In this document: positions 36,123 to 44,920 of the stretch, piece by piece
Layout: each line of letters opens with the position of its first letter
How positions within the stretch are numbered: position 1 is the stretch's first letter
Source of the DNA: Ktedonobacter robiniae
Lineage (GTDB): Bacteria > Chloroflexota > Ktedonobacteria > Ktedonobacterales > Ktedonobacteraceae
DNA: 64,000 bases
Assembly (NCBI RefSeq): GCF_016587375.1
Contig: NZ_BNJG01000003.1
Span: 806,001-870,000 of the forward strand
Direction: 5' to 3'
Notes under the pieces: generated by a model
What the model was told of the DNA's origin: nothing
The model's input: only the letters and a program-made list of their open reading frames with translations
Database searches by the model: none
Program-made: the position numbers and the translations under genes

Positions 36123-38942
36123 ATGGGCCACGATAACCATACCCCCCACAACACCACACCAGAGCCGGACCTACGCTCATCCCCTCATTCTCTGCTTGCG
36201 ACCAAGTTTCTTCCTCCCGTATCTACTCATGAGATCATTGCTCGCCCACGTCTCCTGGCCTTGCTCAATGCTGGCCTCCACCGACGCCTCATGCTCATCT
36301 CCGCCGCCGCAGGCTTTGGGAAAACCACGCTGCTGGCAAGCTGGGTTCGCACGTTTCCTCCAGACCACCCGCCAGTGGCCTGGGTGTCGCTTGACGCAGG
36401 CGATAACGCCCCCCTGCAGTTTTGGGCGTACGTTCTGACCGCATTGGAACAGTGCCGGCCTGGACTTTCTCCTCTCCCCGTTGCCTCCTTGTCCGAGATA
36501 CCACAACCGTCCTGGCAAGCAGTGCTCGCAACTCTGATCAATAACCTGGCCCGGCAAAGCGAACCCCTGGTGCTGGTGCTGGACAATTATGAGGAGATTA
36601 CAGAGCCCGCGATCCATGCCCTGCTTTCCTCACTGCTTGAGCACCTGCCGCCCACGCTGTGTGTGGTCCTGGCGACACGGACTGACCCTCCCTTTTCCCT
36701 TGCCCGGCTGCGCGCGCAGGCCCAGATTCAGGAATTACGCGCCGAGCAATTACGGGCAACGAGCGAGGAGATGACCGCCTTTTTCTGGAGCGTGATGGAT
36801 CTTCGGCTTGCCGAGCAAGACATCCAGGCAGTGGACGCACGCCTGCAAGGCTGGTGGGCGGGCATGCAACTGGCAGCGCTTACCTTGAAGGAAAAGGCGC
36901 ACCCCAACGATCTGCTTCAAGCACTCCAGGGAAAACCGCGTGCGCTTTTCGAGTATCTAGTGCAAGAGGTGCTAAAACGACAGCCAGAGCAGGTGCAGAC
37001 CTTCCTCCTGCGCACATCTATCTTATCCCGTCTGCACAACTCCCTGTGCAATGCGGTCCTTGAGCAGCAGGACAGCCAGCTTTTCCTGGAGGAAATAGAA
37101 AGGGCCAATCTCTTTCTCAGTCCCCTTGATGAGCAGCGCCAGTGGTATGCCTATCACCCTCTCTGGTCCTCGGTCCTGCGTGCGCAGTTGGAGCGGACCT
37201 CTCCCTCGGAGGTGCCTGGCCTGCATCTGCGGGCCAGTCAGTGGTATGCAGCGCAGCAGATGCACGGCGAAGCGATCCAGCACGCGCTGCAGGCGCACGA
37301 GTGGTCCTGGGCCGCGTTGTTGATGGAGCAGATTCCCCGTCAGGACCTCTGGAGTCGGCTCGAGTACGCGTTGCTCCCTTCCTGGATGGAGCAACTTCCC
37401 CGCGAGGTTCTGCGTGAGCGGCCTCGTTTATGCCTGGCCTCTGCCCAGAGCTTGTTCTGGATCGCTGCGCCAGACGTCACCGAAAGCTGGGTGCGCGATG
37501 CCAGACGCGCCTGGACACGAGCCCATCTCTGGGAAGAACAGACACCCATGACGCGAGATGCACACGGACCAGAGGCTCCACTCCATCTTCTGGGGGAAAT
37601 CGCCGCCTTGCAAGCCACGATTGCGGGTTTCTATCATGGGGATGCGGGAGCAACGCGAGCTTTTTGTCAGGAGGCACTGACCCATCTTGAGGAGCAGCAA
37701 TGGGCCGCACGAGTCCAGATGGCGTTTGCCCAGGCTCGGGCGAACGTTTCTCAGGGATATGTCGAGCGCGGTGCCCTGCAACTGCAGGCTGAATGGAGCC
37801 GGATCAAAGCGAAGGGCGATCAAACACTCGAGAGTATCTACTGGCGCGAGGCCGTCTGGGAAAGCACGATGGCGGGCAAATTGCACCAGGCATGGCAATT
37901 GAGCCAGCAAGCGATTCATGCACTCCAAACTCTTGAGGGACCTCTGCCAACGCAAGTGTGCTGGCCCTATACCTATCAAGCCAGGATCTTGCACGAGTGG
38001 AACCGATTAGAGGAAGCCCAACATCTCGCGGAACAGGCAATCGAGCTCGGTGAACAGACCGAACTTCTGGCATTTTTACCCCTCGCCTATACCCTGTTGT
38101 TGCGGATTACCCTCTCACAAAGGCGATTGGAGGAGGCCAGAAAAGCCTCTCGGCAGATGGAATATGCCTGGCGAAATTCACCGTCCCCCTATCGTGCAGC
38201 GATCTGGAGCAGCGTCGATCAGATGCGTTTCTGGCTGGCAGGTGGCGATCTGGAGCAGGCACGACGCTGGGCGAGAGAGGTGAAACTGAGAGATCCGCTG
38301 GACTCTCCACTAGCACGGGAACGACAGGATGTTGCCTTTGCTCACTTACTGCTTGCCGAATCCCAAGCGGACCAGGCGTTAAACCTGCTCATCCCCCTGG
38401 TAGAACGGGCAACGGTCACGCAGCGGTGGAACCATGTGTTAGAAATGTGGCTCTTGCAGATACAGGCGTATCACATGCTTCAGCGGCAGCGAGAAGCCCT
38501 ATCTCTCCTGGCACAGGCCGTGCATCTGGGCGCGTCAGAAGGGTACATCCGTCACTTTGTGGATGGAGGGGCCGCCATAGCTGGATTGCTCTCCCAGCTC
38601 AGAGAACAGGAGCACCAGAAGGAAGATCTCCCGTATCTGGAGACCCTTTTGCGTGCGTTCAAACAGCAGCCAGTGGCCCAGCCAACCCATCTGGAAAGCG
38701 AGCCATCCTCAAGACCACCCCAACAGTTGCTGGACCCGTTAAGCGCGCGTGAACAGGAAGTGCTTCGCTTGCTCGCGCGTGGTGCCTCGAACCAGGACAT
38801 CGCGGAAGCATTGGTGGTCGCAATCAGCACCGTTAAGCATCATATTAGTAATATCCTCAGCAAACTTGAAGCCACCAATCGCACCCAGGCGGTAGCCCGT
38901 GCGCGGGCTCTTGGCCTCCTTTCTTCAGATCATCTTGACTGA
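36123..38942 (+). CDS. MalT-like LuxR-family STAND regulator, full length
   Basis: The 939-aa protein has the complete design: start of the ATPase module (LLATKFLPP, ARPRLLALL), Walker A (SAAAGFGKTTLL, about 58-69), Walker B (PLVLVLDNYEE), the sensor block VVLATRTDPPFSLARLR, a winged-helix part, TPR-like helices (about 400-830) and a C-terminal LuxR helix-turn-helix (LSAREQEVLRLL, VAISTVKHHISNILSKL, about 865-925). Such proteins sense a small ligand through the TPR arm and oligomerise with ATP. The ligand is unknown. A good AAGGAAG site lies 8 nt before ATG. It is transcribed away from the aquaporin. Confidence 0.9.
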   Translation: MGHDNHTPHNTTPEPDLRSSPHSLLATKFLPPVSTHEIIARPRLLALLNAGLHRRLMLISAAAGFGKTTLLASWVRTFPPDHPPVAWVSLDAGDNAPLQFWAYVLTALEQCRPGLSPLPVASLSEIPQPSWQAVLATLINNLARQSEPLVLVLDNYEEITEPAIHALLSSLLEHLPPTLCVVLATRTDPPFSLARLRAQAQIQELRAEQLRATSEEMTAFFWSVMDLRLAEQDIQAVDARLQGWWAGMQLAALTLKEKAHPNDLLQALQGKPRALFEYLVQEVLKRQPEQVQTFLLRTSILSRLHNSLCNAVLEQQDSQLFLEEIERANLFLSPLDEQRQWYAYHPLWSSVLRAQLERTSPSEVPGLHLRASQWYAAQQMHGEAIQHALQAHEWSWAALLMEQIPRQDLWSRLEYALLPSWMEQLPREVLRERPRLCLASAQSLFWIAAPDVTESWVRDARRAWTRAHLWEEQTPMTRDAHGPEAPLHLLGEIAALQATIAGFYHGDAGATRAFCQEALTHLEEQQWAARVQMAFAQARANVSQGYVERGALQLQAEWSRIKAKGDQTLESIYWREAVWESTMAGKLHQAWQLSQQAIHALQTLEGPLPTQVCWPYTYQARILHEWNRLEEAQHLAEQAIELGEQTELLAFLPLAYTLLLRITLSQRRLEEARKASRQMEYAWRNSPSPYRAAIWSSVDQMRFWLAGGDLEQARRWAREVKLRDPLDSPLARERQDVAFAHLLLAESQADQALNLLIPLVERATVTQRWNHVLEMWLLQIQAYHMLQRQREALSLLAQAVHLGASEGYIRHFVDGGAAIAGLLSQLREQEHQKEDLPYLETLLRAFKQQPVAQPTHLESEPSSRPPQQLLDPLSAREQEVLRLLARGASNQDIAEALVVAISTVKHHISNILSKLEATNRTQAVARARALGLLSSDHLD

Positions 38943-39232
38943 GCGCGCTCGTCGGAGGCAGATATATCAGGCATGTCAAACCCGAATATATTCAACTGAC
39001 TAGAGAAGTCGAGCTGCGCACTAGAACTTTGGTGCCGGGTTACATTTGTCACTTCTCGCCTTCCAATAGATCTTTCGTCCCATGACTTCCTCTCTGTTCT
39101 TCCAATATACTTCGAGAGTCAGAGGTCGTCCGCCAGAAGAAACACTGGTGAAACGCGAGGGATGTTCCTTTTTCTAGATAAAGCAGGAGCGTTCTTGATA
39201 ATGGATGTGGTATGTGAAAGGGGAACATAGAG

Positions 39233-40801
39233 ATGTCATTACGAATCGAAAAAAGAATGCGGAAAGAGATGGAAGAAGAGCGGTACGCGCTGATTGATGC
39301 CCTTCCCCAGTTTGTTTGGGTCATCCGACCTGATGGCTCTATTGCATACACAAATCAACGTTGGCGCGACTATCGCCGCCTGTTGTCTCAACATGCTGAA
39401 GGGCAGGCGGGGGTCCAGCATCTGTGTTTCGATGGCTGCCTACCCATTCAGGACTGGCAGCCCATGCTGCCCCACACTGACTCCTGTCCGGAGAAAGAGA
39501 TCTGGCTTCAAAATCTCCACCCTGAGGATAAAGAGCGTGTCCTGGCATTTGAGCGCCAGGCATTTGCAGCGGGTGAACCCTACACATTTGAGTATCGCCT
39601 CAGGGATGGACGCATGCGCGCGTATCGCTGGTTCTTATCACGGCGTGTGCCACTCCGCAATGACGCAGGGCAGATTGTCCAGTGGTTGGATACCTGCACG
39701 GATATTGATGAACAGAAACAGACGGAGGAAGCCTTACGCCAGAGCCAGGAGCGCGTGAGCGCCCTGATGAATTCCAGCATAATCGGGATCAATATCATCG
39801 AGGGGGAGCAGATTGTGGACGCAAATGATACCTTTCTGCGCATGACCGGCTATACTCGTGAAGACCTCTGTGAAGGACGCATGAACTGGTTGTACATGAC
39901 GCCTCCAGAATATCTAGCTCAGGCCCAGCAGGCACATCAGGAGCTTGCCGCCCGGCAGGCGATGACATATGAGAAAGAGTACGTGTGTAAAGATGGTAGT
40001 CGCCTTCCAGTGCTTGTGTGCGGGGTCGTCTTAAAACATCACCCATTCCAGGGGATTGCCTTTGTACTAGATAATTCGGCACGCAAAGAACTGGAACAGC
40101 GAAAAGATGCCTTTTTGGGCATGGTCAGCCATGAACTGAAGACTCCCCTCGCCTCCTTGAAGCTGCAAACACAGCTTTTGTGTAAGAAACTTGAGAAACG
40201 AGACCTTCCTAATACGGAGGTAGTGTGTGCTCGTATGGAAACACAGCTGAATGCCCTTACCCGCCTGGTCGATGAGTTACTCGACCTTTCGCGCATCCAG
40301 GCTGGAACGCTGGAATATGCGCAAGACACGGTCGATCTGGGCGAGATGCTTGAGGAAGTGGTTAACATGATTCAGGATATGCACACAAATCATACCATTG
40401 CGATTCATCATGCCTCATCTCCCGCTGTCATTGTCGGAGATCGAGATCGACTCGCACGAGTCTTCCTGAACGTGCTCAGCAATGCCATCAAATATGCTCC
40501 AGATGATCCATTGATCGACGTGGCGCTTACTACCTCGCTTGAAGCGGTCACGATCAGCGTGCGCGATCAGGGGATTGGGATTCCACGAGAGCTGCAAGGA
40601 AGAATCTTTGAACGCTTCTACCGGGCGGTCACCCCTCAGCAGCGTGCCTTTCCAGGACTGGGGATGGGTTTATATATTGTCGCGGAGATTGTCAGGCATC
40701 ATGGGGGAACGATTCGGGTCGAAAGCGAAAGAGGAAAAGGCTCAACCTTTCACGTCACGTTCCCCTTGCCACCTCGCGGAAAGAGGTTACCAGAAGGATA
40801 G
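39233..40801 (+). CDS. PAS-PAS sensor histidine kinase
   Basis: The 522-aa kinase has no membrane segment. PAS1 spans about 15-160 (LIDALPQFVWVIRPDGSI; the PAC part YRWFLSRRVPLRN), PAS2 about 165-285 (ALMNSSIIGINIIEGEQIVD), HisKA about 295-365 with the phospho-accepting His in VSHELKTPLASL, and HATPase about 400-515 (NVLSNAIKYAP, DQGIGIP, GLGMGLYIV). Ligand or cofactor unknown. It is followed after 13 nt by a single-domain receiver, its likely partner. Confidence 0.9.
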   Translation: MSLRIEKRMRKEMEEERYALIDALPQFVWVIRPDGSIAYTNQRWRDYRRLLSQHAEGQAGVQHLCFDGCLPIQDWQPMLPHTDSCPEKEIWLQNLHPEDKERVLAFERQAFAAGEPYTFEYRLRDGRMRAYRWFLSRRVPLRNDAGQIVQWLDTCTDIDEQKQTEEALRQSQERVSALMNSSIIGINIIEGEQIVDANDTFLRMTGYTREDLCEGRMNWLYMTPPEYLAQAQQAHQELAARQAMTYEKEYVCKDGSRLPVLVCGVVLKHHPFQGIAFVLDNSARKELEQRKDAFLGMVSHELKTPLASLKLQTQLLCKKLEKRDLPNTEVVCARMETQLNALTRLVDELLDLSRIQAGTLEYAQDTVDLGEMLEEVVNMIQDMHTNHTIAIHHASSPAVIVGDRDRLARVFLNVLSNAIKYAPDDPLIDVALTTSLEAVTISVRDQGIGIPRELQGRIFERFYRAVTPQQRAFPGLGMGLYIVAEIVRHHGGTIRVESERGKGSTFHVTFPLPPRGKRLPEG

Positions 40802-40814
40802 AAGAGGAACAGCG

Positions 40815-41207
40815 ATGCGCAAGGGCCAATATGTAGATCGTGAAGCTGCTCACAGCAAACATATTCTGATCGTCGACGATGATCCTCTCCTGGGCGATCT
40901 CCTTCTGGAAGCTCTCCAGGAGGAGGAAGCCTATCAGGCATGCCATGTCCTCAGTGGAGAGATCGCACTGAACACCCTGCAAACAGATGTTCCTGCGTTA
41001 CTGCTGCTGGATTATCATCTCCCTGGGATGAACGGCCTGGAGCTCGCAGATTGGCTGGGGAGCCGAGAGGAATATGATCATATCCCCATCCTGCTGATGA
41101 GTGCGGATGTGCCGCAGGAAGTCAGTAGCCACAAGCACCTCAGAACGTTGCAGAAACCCTTTGAGCTGGAAATCCTGCTGCGCCTGGTCGCGGAACTGCT
41201 GACCTGA
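40815..41207 (+). CDS. single-domain response regulator
   Basis: The 130-aa CheY-like receiver shows the acidic pair in ILIVDDDPLLG, the phospho-acceptor Asp in LLLLDYHLPGMNG, the Ser/Thr switch in ILLMSAD and the Lys in LQKPFE. It has no output domain, so it may act by protein contact or in a phosphorelay. ATG 40815 has GAGGAACAG just upstream; the much longer frame starting at 40539 overlaps the kinase and is not used. Confidence 0.9.
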   Translation: MRKGQYVDREAAHSKHILIVDDDPLLGDLLLEALQEEEAYQACHVLSGEIALNTLQTDVPALLLLDYHLPGMNGLELADWLGSREEYDHIPILLMSADVPQEVSSHKHLRTLQKPFELEILLRLVAELLT

Positions 41208-41618
41208 GAAGCAAAGGGTGTCCCTGGTGTGGAAAAAGTGCTCTCCAACAACCATGGTGCTCAAGCCATACTCCCATGATCGGGAAGATTACAAAAGAGG
41301 GGTAGACTAGCATAGATGCCTGGCTGCCCCATAGCGATTTTGAGAAGCATCCAGGAGAGCAAGAGAAACCCTTCTGTTGCAAATATCGATTGACGGAACA
41401 TGACAAGGCCATTCTCAATTTGGGAACTTAGTTAAAAAACATGCAGATAGCAGTGAATGGCATCCCTGCAATCTTTTGCATAAATAGACGGAGAGATATA
41501 TTTGTCCTTCTATTGTGCCAACGTATATCTTGAAGATGGAACACCACTATTGAGGAATGTATTTCGCTCGTGGGAAGCGCCTGTTACGTTTACGGAGAAG
41601 CAGAAGGAGAACATTGAG
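41208..41618. other. intergenic region, no gene seen
   Basis: About 400 nt with only shadow frames. The 3' part (41430-41500, ending TTTTGCATAAA) resembles sequence upstream of the PBP gene (near 47690-47755), which may indicate a shared regulatory segment. Confidence 0.4.
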
Positions 41619-43013
41619 ATGCCGCAAGCCACCAACTATGATGCGATTGTGATCGGGACCAGCCAGGGCGGCAGATTCCTCCCCATCGCTTTGGCGAAGG
41701 CAGGCCGAAAAGTGGCGCTGATCGAGCGTGACCACATTGGCGGTGTCTGTGTCAATGTGGGCTGTACCCCCACCAAAACGATGGTCGCCAGCGCACGCCT
41801 CGCCTACCTGGCAAGGCGTGGCGCTGACTACGGCATACATATTGGCCCCATTTCGGTCGATCTGCAGGCCGTACGCACACGCAAACAAGGGATCGTCGAA
41901 GGCGCACGCCTCGGCTACAAAAGCCGTCTTACAGCAGCACAAGAGCTGGATCTGCTCAGGGGCCAGGCTCACTTTACCGCCCCAAAAACGCTTGAGGTCT
42001 CTTTCAATGGCGGCGAGACGCGGGAGATCACCGCGCCACTGATTGTTATCGATACCGGTGACCGGCCTGAACAACTAGAAATCAAAGGCATCGAGAGCGT
42101 ACCCGTGCTCAATTCAACCACGCTCATGGAGCTAGACACGCTCCCCGAACACCTGCTCATCATCGGTGGCGGCTACATTGGGCTGGAGTTCGGGCAGATG
42201 TTTCGCCGCTTTGGCAGCCAGGTCACGATCATTCAGCGCGGTCCACGCTTACTTAGGAGCGAGGATGAAGACGTGAGTGACGAAATAACAAAGATTTTGC
42301 GCGAGGAAGGGACCACGGTCCTGACCGGAACCATCCCCCAACAGGTGGAGCCACTCAGTGGAGGACGTATTCAATTGACCGTGCGCACGCCTCAGGGAGA
42401 ACAGCAGCTCATCGGCTCACATCTACTGGCAGCATCCGGCCGCGTCCCTAACACCGAAGATCTCACCCCCGAAGCTGCTGGCATCCAATTAAACAAGGAG
42501 GGGTATATCCAGGTCAATGAGCAGTTGGAAACGAGCGTTCCTGGCATTTACGCGATGGGGGATGTGAAAGGTGGGCCCGCTTTTACTCACATCTCTTACG
42601 ATGACTTCCGCATTTTGCGCACCAATCTGCTGGAGCATGGTAACGCCAGCACGCAGGGTCGCCTTGTTCCCTATACCATATTCATCGACCCCCAGCTTGG
42701 GCGCGTTGGCTTGAGTGAAAACGAGGCCAGAAAACAGGGGCGTAACATCCGTGTGGCGAAATTGCCCATGAATGCCGTACCCCGTGCTCTGGAAACAGGC
42801 GAGACGCGCGGTTTTATGAAGGCTATCGTCGATGCCGAGACCCAGCAAATCCTGGGCTGCGCCATCCTGAGCATAGAAGGGGGCGAGATAATGACGATCA
42901 TTCAGGTGGCAATGATGGGGAAGTTGCCCTACACAGCCTTAAAAGAAGGCACGTTCACCCATCCACTCCTGGCTGAAGGGCTCAATGCGCTGTTTATGAC
43001 GCTTGATTCTTAG
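41619..43013 (+). CDS. FAD-dependent disulfide oxidoreductase (MerA/RclA-like)
   Basis: The 464-aa protein belongs to the class I pyridine nucleotide-disulfide oxidoreductases. Visible are the FAD loop (AIVIGTSQGGRFLPIALAKA, unusual in that the usual G-x-G-x-x-G is GTSQGG), the redox-active disulfide GGVCVNVGCTPTK, the NAD(P) loop LIIGGGYIGLEFGQMF, the second FAD motif GIYAMGDVKGGPAFTH and the C-terminal dimer interface with FTHPLLAEGLNALF. The C-terminal Cys pair of true mercuric reductases is absent, so a RclA-like or lipoamide-dehydrogenase-like reductase is more likely. ATG 41619 has AAGGAG 9 nt upstream. Confidence 0.85.
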   Translation: MPQATNYDAIVIGTSQGGRFLPIALAKAGRKVALIERDHIGGVCVNVGCTPTKTMVASARLAYLARRGADYGIHIGPISVDLQAVRTRKQGIVEGARLGYKSRLTAAQELDLLRGQAHFTAPKTLEVSFNGGETREITAPLIVIDTGDRPEQLEIKGIESVPVLNSTTLMELDTLPEHLLIIGGGYIGLEFGQMFRRFGSQVTIIQRGPRLLRSEDEDVSDEITKILREEGTTVLTGTIPQQVEPLSGGRIQLTVRTPQGEQQLIGSHLLAASGRVPNTEDLTPEAAGIQLNKEGYIQVNEQLETSVPGIYAMGDVKGGPAFTHISYDDFRILRTNLLEHGNASTQGRLVPYTIFIDPQLGRVGLSENEARKQGRNIRVAKLPMNAVPRALETGETRGFMKAIVDAETQQILGCAILSIEGGEIMTIIQVAMMGKLPYTALKEGTFTHPLLAEGLNALFMTLDS

Positions 43014-43256
43014 GGTAGCTCTCATTCGTCGCCAATTTGTTTGGACTGGCTGCTAGAGGCTCCACGTTCATCGTCTCCCTTCATGGATCTTTGCAATACA
43101 GCCGGAAACCAGGCAATGCGGAAGATTGATGACGTCATGCTGTCTGAGCAACAACGGGGGTAGGTTCATCCTATCCGGCGTATGCCGATCAGCCTGGACA
43201 TCGGTGTATAATAGATTCGAAAGGAACAACATGAGAAAGAGATCAGGAGTGAGAAA

Positions 43257-43867
43257 ATGAGCGAAGGTTTCGTCTCGCGAGGGTTCCGAGGTCGCCGAAA
43301 GCCTGGCGATGAGAGTGGGCGAATCCCGCCAGGACAATATCTGGAGCGTGGCTTTCCCGTCCTTTCGGCGGGACCGACACCACACACGCCTCTCGCAACC
43401 TGGGATTTCTCCCTGCTTGGGGAGGTCGATCAACCAAAACGGTGGACCTGGGATGCATTTCGCGCCTTGCCACATGAGATGGTGACCAAAGACATCCACT
43501 GCGTGACCAAGTGGTCGAAACGGGACACACACTGGGAAGGCGTCTCCGTCGATACACTGCTCGAGCAGGTTGAGTACGACGCTAACTACGTGATTGCCTT
43601 TAGCGATGGCGGCTATACTACCAACCTTCCATTGGAAGACGTGTTGGATGGGAAGGCGTGGGTGGTGTATGCGTATGATGGGCAGCCACTCACCCCGAAC
43701 ACGGTGGACCAGCACGCCTGCTGGTTCCCCACCTCTACTTCTGGAAGAGCGCCAAGTGGGTCCGAGGTCTGCGATTGGTCGATCGGGATGAACCGGGCTT
43801 CTGGGAGTCGCTTGGCTACCATAATCACGGTGATCCATGGAAAGAAGAACGATACCGGGGCGACTAA
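43257..43867 (+). pseudogene. sulfite-oxidase-like molybdopterin enzyme (one frameshift)
   Basis: The gene encodes a short (about 203-aa) protein of the sulfite oxidase/YedY molybdopterin fold: RGFPVLSAGPTP, HCVTKWSKRDTHWEGVSVD with the Cys that ligates molybdenum, and YTTNLPLEDVLD. A CCCC run at 43693-43696 lacks one base. With it, the frame continues as PEHGGPARLLVPHLYFWKSA, KWVRGLRLV and GYHNHGDPWKEERYRGD to TAA 43865-43867, the normal family end. As given the product is mis-translated after about residue 146. The repaired end overlaps the start of the FNR gene by 31 nt. Confidence 0.85.
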
Positions 43868-44595
43868 GCTGGCAGCTTGGCGAGGTGGTTGCGACGCAGG
43901 AAGAAACAGCGCGGGCGAAGAGTATTACACTCGCCGTTCCTCACTGGAAGGGGCATCGACCAGGACAGCATGTGGATGTACGACTCACGGCTGAAGACGG
44001 CTACCGGGCAGAGCGCAGCTATTCGATCGCGTCTGCTCCTCAGCAGGAACAACGTGTGACGCTCACCGTCGAACGGTTCGATGATGGGGAAGTGTCGCCC
44101 TACCTCACAGGTGAACTCCATGTCGGTGACCAACTGGAACTGCGCGGTCCAATTGGGGGATACTTCGTCTGGGAGGCACAGATGGGTGGTCCTCTCTTGC
44201 TAGTAGCTGGGGGATCGGGTATCGTGCCGTTGATGGCAATGATTCGCTATCATGCCGCCGTGGGGAGTACGATTCCGATCCGTTTGCTGTATTCGTCGCG
44301 ATCGTACATGGAGGTGATCTACCGTGAAGAACTCGCTCGCCTGGTCAAGAGCAACACGAAGATTGAAGTGGCGCAAACGCTGACCCGCGTGCAACCGCCT
44401 GGATGGACAGGGTATCATCGTCGGATCGATACCGAGATGCTGCGCGAGGTGGCATGGCCGGTTGATCAAGGGGCATTGATGTTCATCTGTGGCCCTACTC
44501 CATTCGTCGAAACAGCCGCAACGAGTCTCGTCACATTGGGATATGAACCTGGACGAATCAAAACCGAACGATTCGGACCCACAGGAGAAACATGA
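43837..44595 (+). CDS. ferredoxin-NAD(P)H reductase-like flavoprotein
   Basis: The 252-aa protein has the FNR-type FAD domain (RSYSIAS, with GQHVDVRL before it), followed by the NAD(P) domain (LLLVAGGSGIVPLMAMI, LLYSSRS, FICGPTPFVE). It lacks an iron-sulfur domain. It overlaps both neighbours (31 nt with the molybdenum enzyme, 4 nt with the DUF6510 gene) and therefore belongs to one transcript. The likely role is to pass electrons between NAD(P)H and the molybdenum enzyme. Confidence 0.9.
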   Translation: MERRTIPGRLSWQLGEVVATQEETARAKSITLAVPHWKGHRPGQHVDVRLTAEDGYRAERSYSIASAPQQEQRVTLTVERFDDGEVSPYLTGELHVGDQLELRGPIGGYFVWEAQMGGPLLLVAGGSGIVPLMAMIRYHAAVGSTIPIRLLYSSRSYMEVIYREELARLVKSNTKIEVAQTLTRVQPPGWTGYHRRIDTEMLREVAWPVDQGALMFICGPTPFVETAATSLVTLGYEPGRIKTERFGPTGET

Positions 44596-44858
44596 TGGAG
44601 AACAAGCTTGATGGCAATGCTGCTGGGGGCATTCTGCAAGAGATCTTCCCTTTTGAAATGACGCAGGCCCAGGCAACCTGTACAGGTTGCGGTGCAACCG
44701 GTGCCATCGGTGCATTGGCTGTCTACATGCATGGGATGGGGACGGTCATACGCTGCCCTTCCTGTGATACCGTGCTCATCCGCATTGCGCAGAGAAGGGG
44801 GCAATACTGGCTGGATATGCAGGGCGTACGCGTTCTTCAGATCAGTACAGAGGTCTAG
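44592..44858 (+). CDS. DUF6510-family zinc-ribbon protein
   Basis: The 88-aa protein has two Cys-x2-Cys pairs (CTGCGATG and CPSCDTVL) about 33 residues apart, forming a zinc ribbon, followed by LIRIAQRRGQYWLDMQGV. DUF6510 proteins are usually encoded with a sulfite-oxidase-like enzyme and an FNR-like reductase, as here. The ATG overlaps the FNR stop (ATGA), so translation is coupled. Its job within the complex is unknown. Confidence 0.8.
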   Translation: MMENKLDGNAAGGILQEIFPFEMTQAQATCTGCGATGAIGALAVYMHGMGTVIRCPSCDTVLIRIAQRRGQYWLDMQGVRVLQISTEV

Positions 44859-44867
44859 TCCATCTTC

Positions 44868-44907
44868 CCGCGTACGCCAGTAGCGGGTCTGCTACTGGCG
44901 TACGCGG
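44868..44907. terminator. palindrome of the 22-nt repeat family
   Basis: Perfect 17-nt arms (CCGCGTACGCCAGTAGC and complement) with loop GGGTCT lie between the DUF6510 gene (+) and the permease (-). Confidence 0.75.
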
Positions 44908-44920
44908 CTACTGGATGCGG

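Noticed and set aside
40539..40814. Long N-terminal extension of the receiver at 40815
   Set aside because: It is read in another frame of the kinase gene, and a good ribosome site precedes ATG 40815.
41619..43013. Annotation as mercuric reductase
   Set aside because: The active-site disulfide is present, but the C-terminal cysteine pair and any mer gene are missing.
29634..44907. Repeated 22-nt arms as CRISPR repeats
   Set aside because: Copies are single palindromes many kilobases apart, without regular spacers or cas genes.
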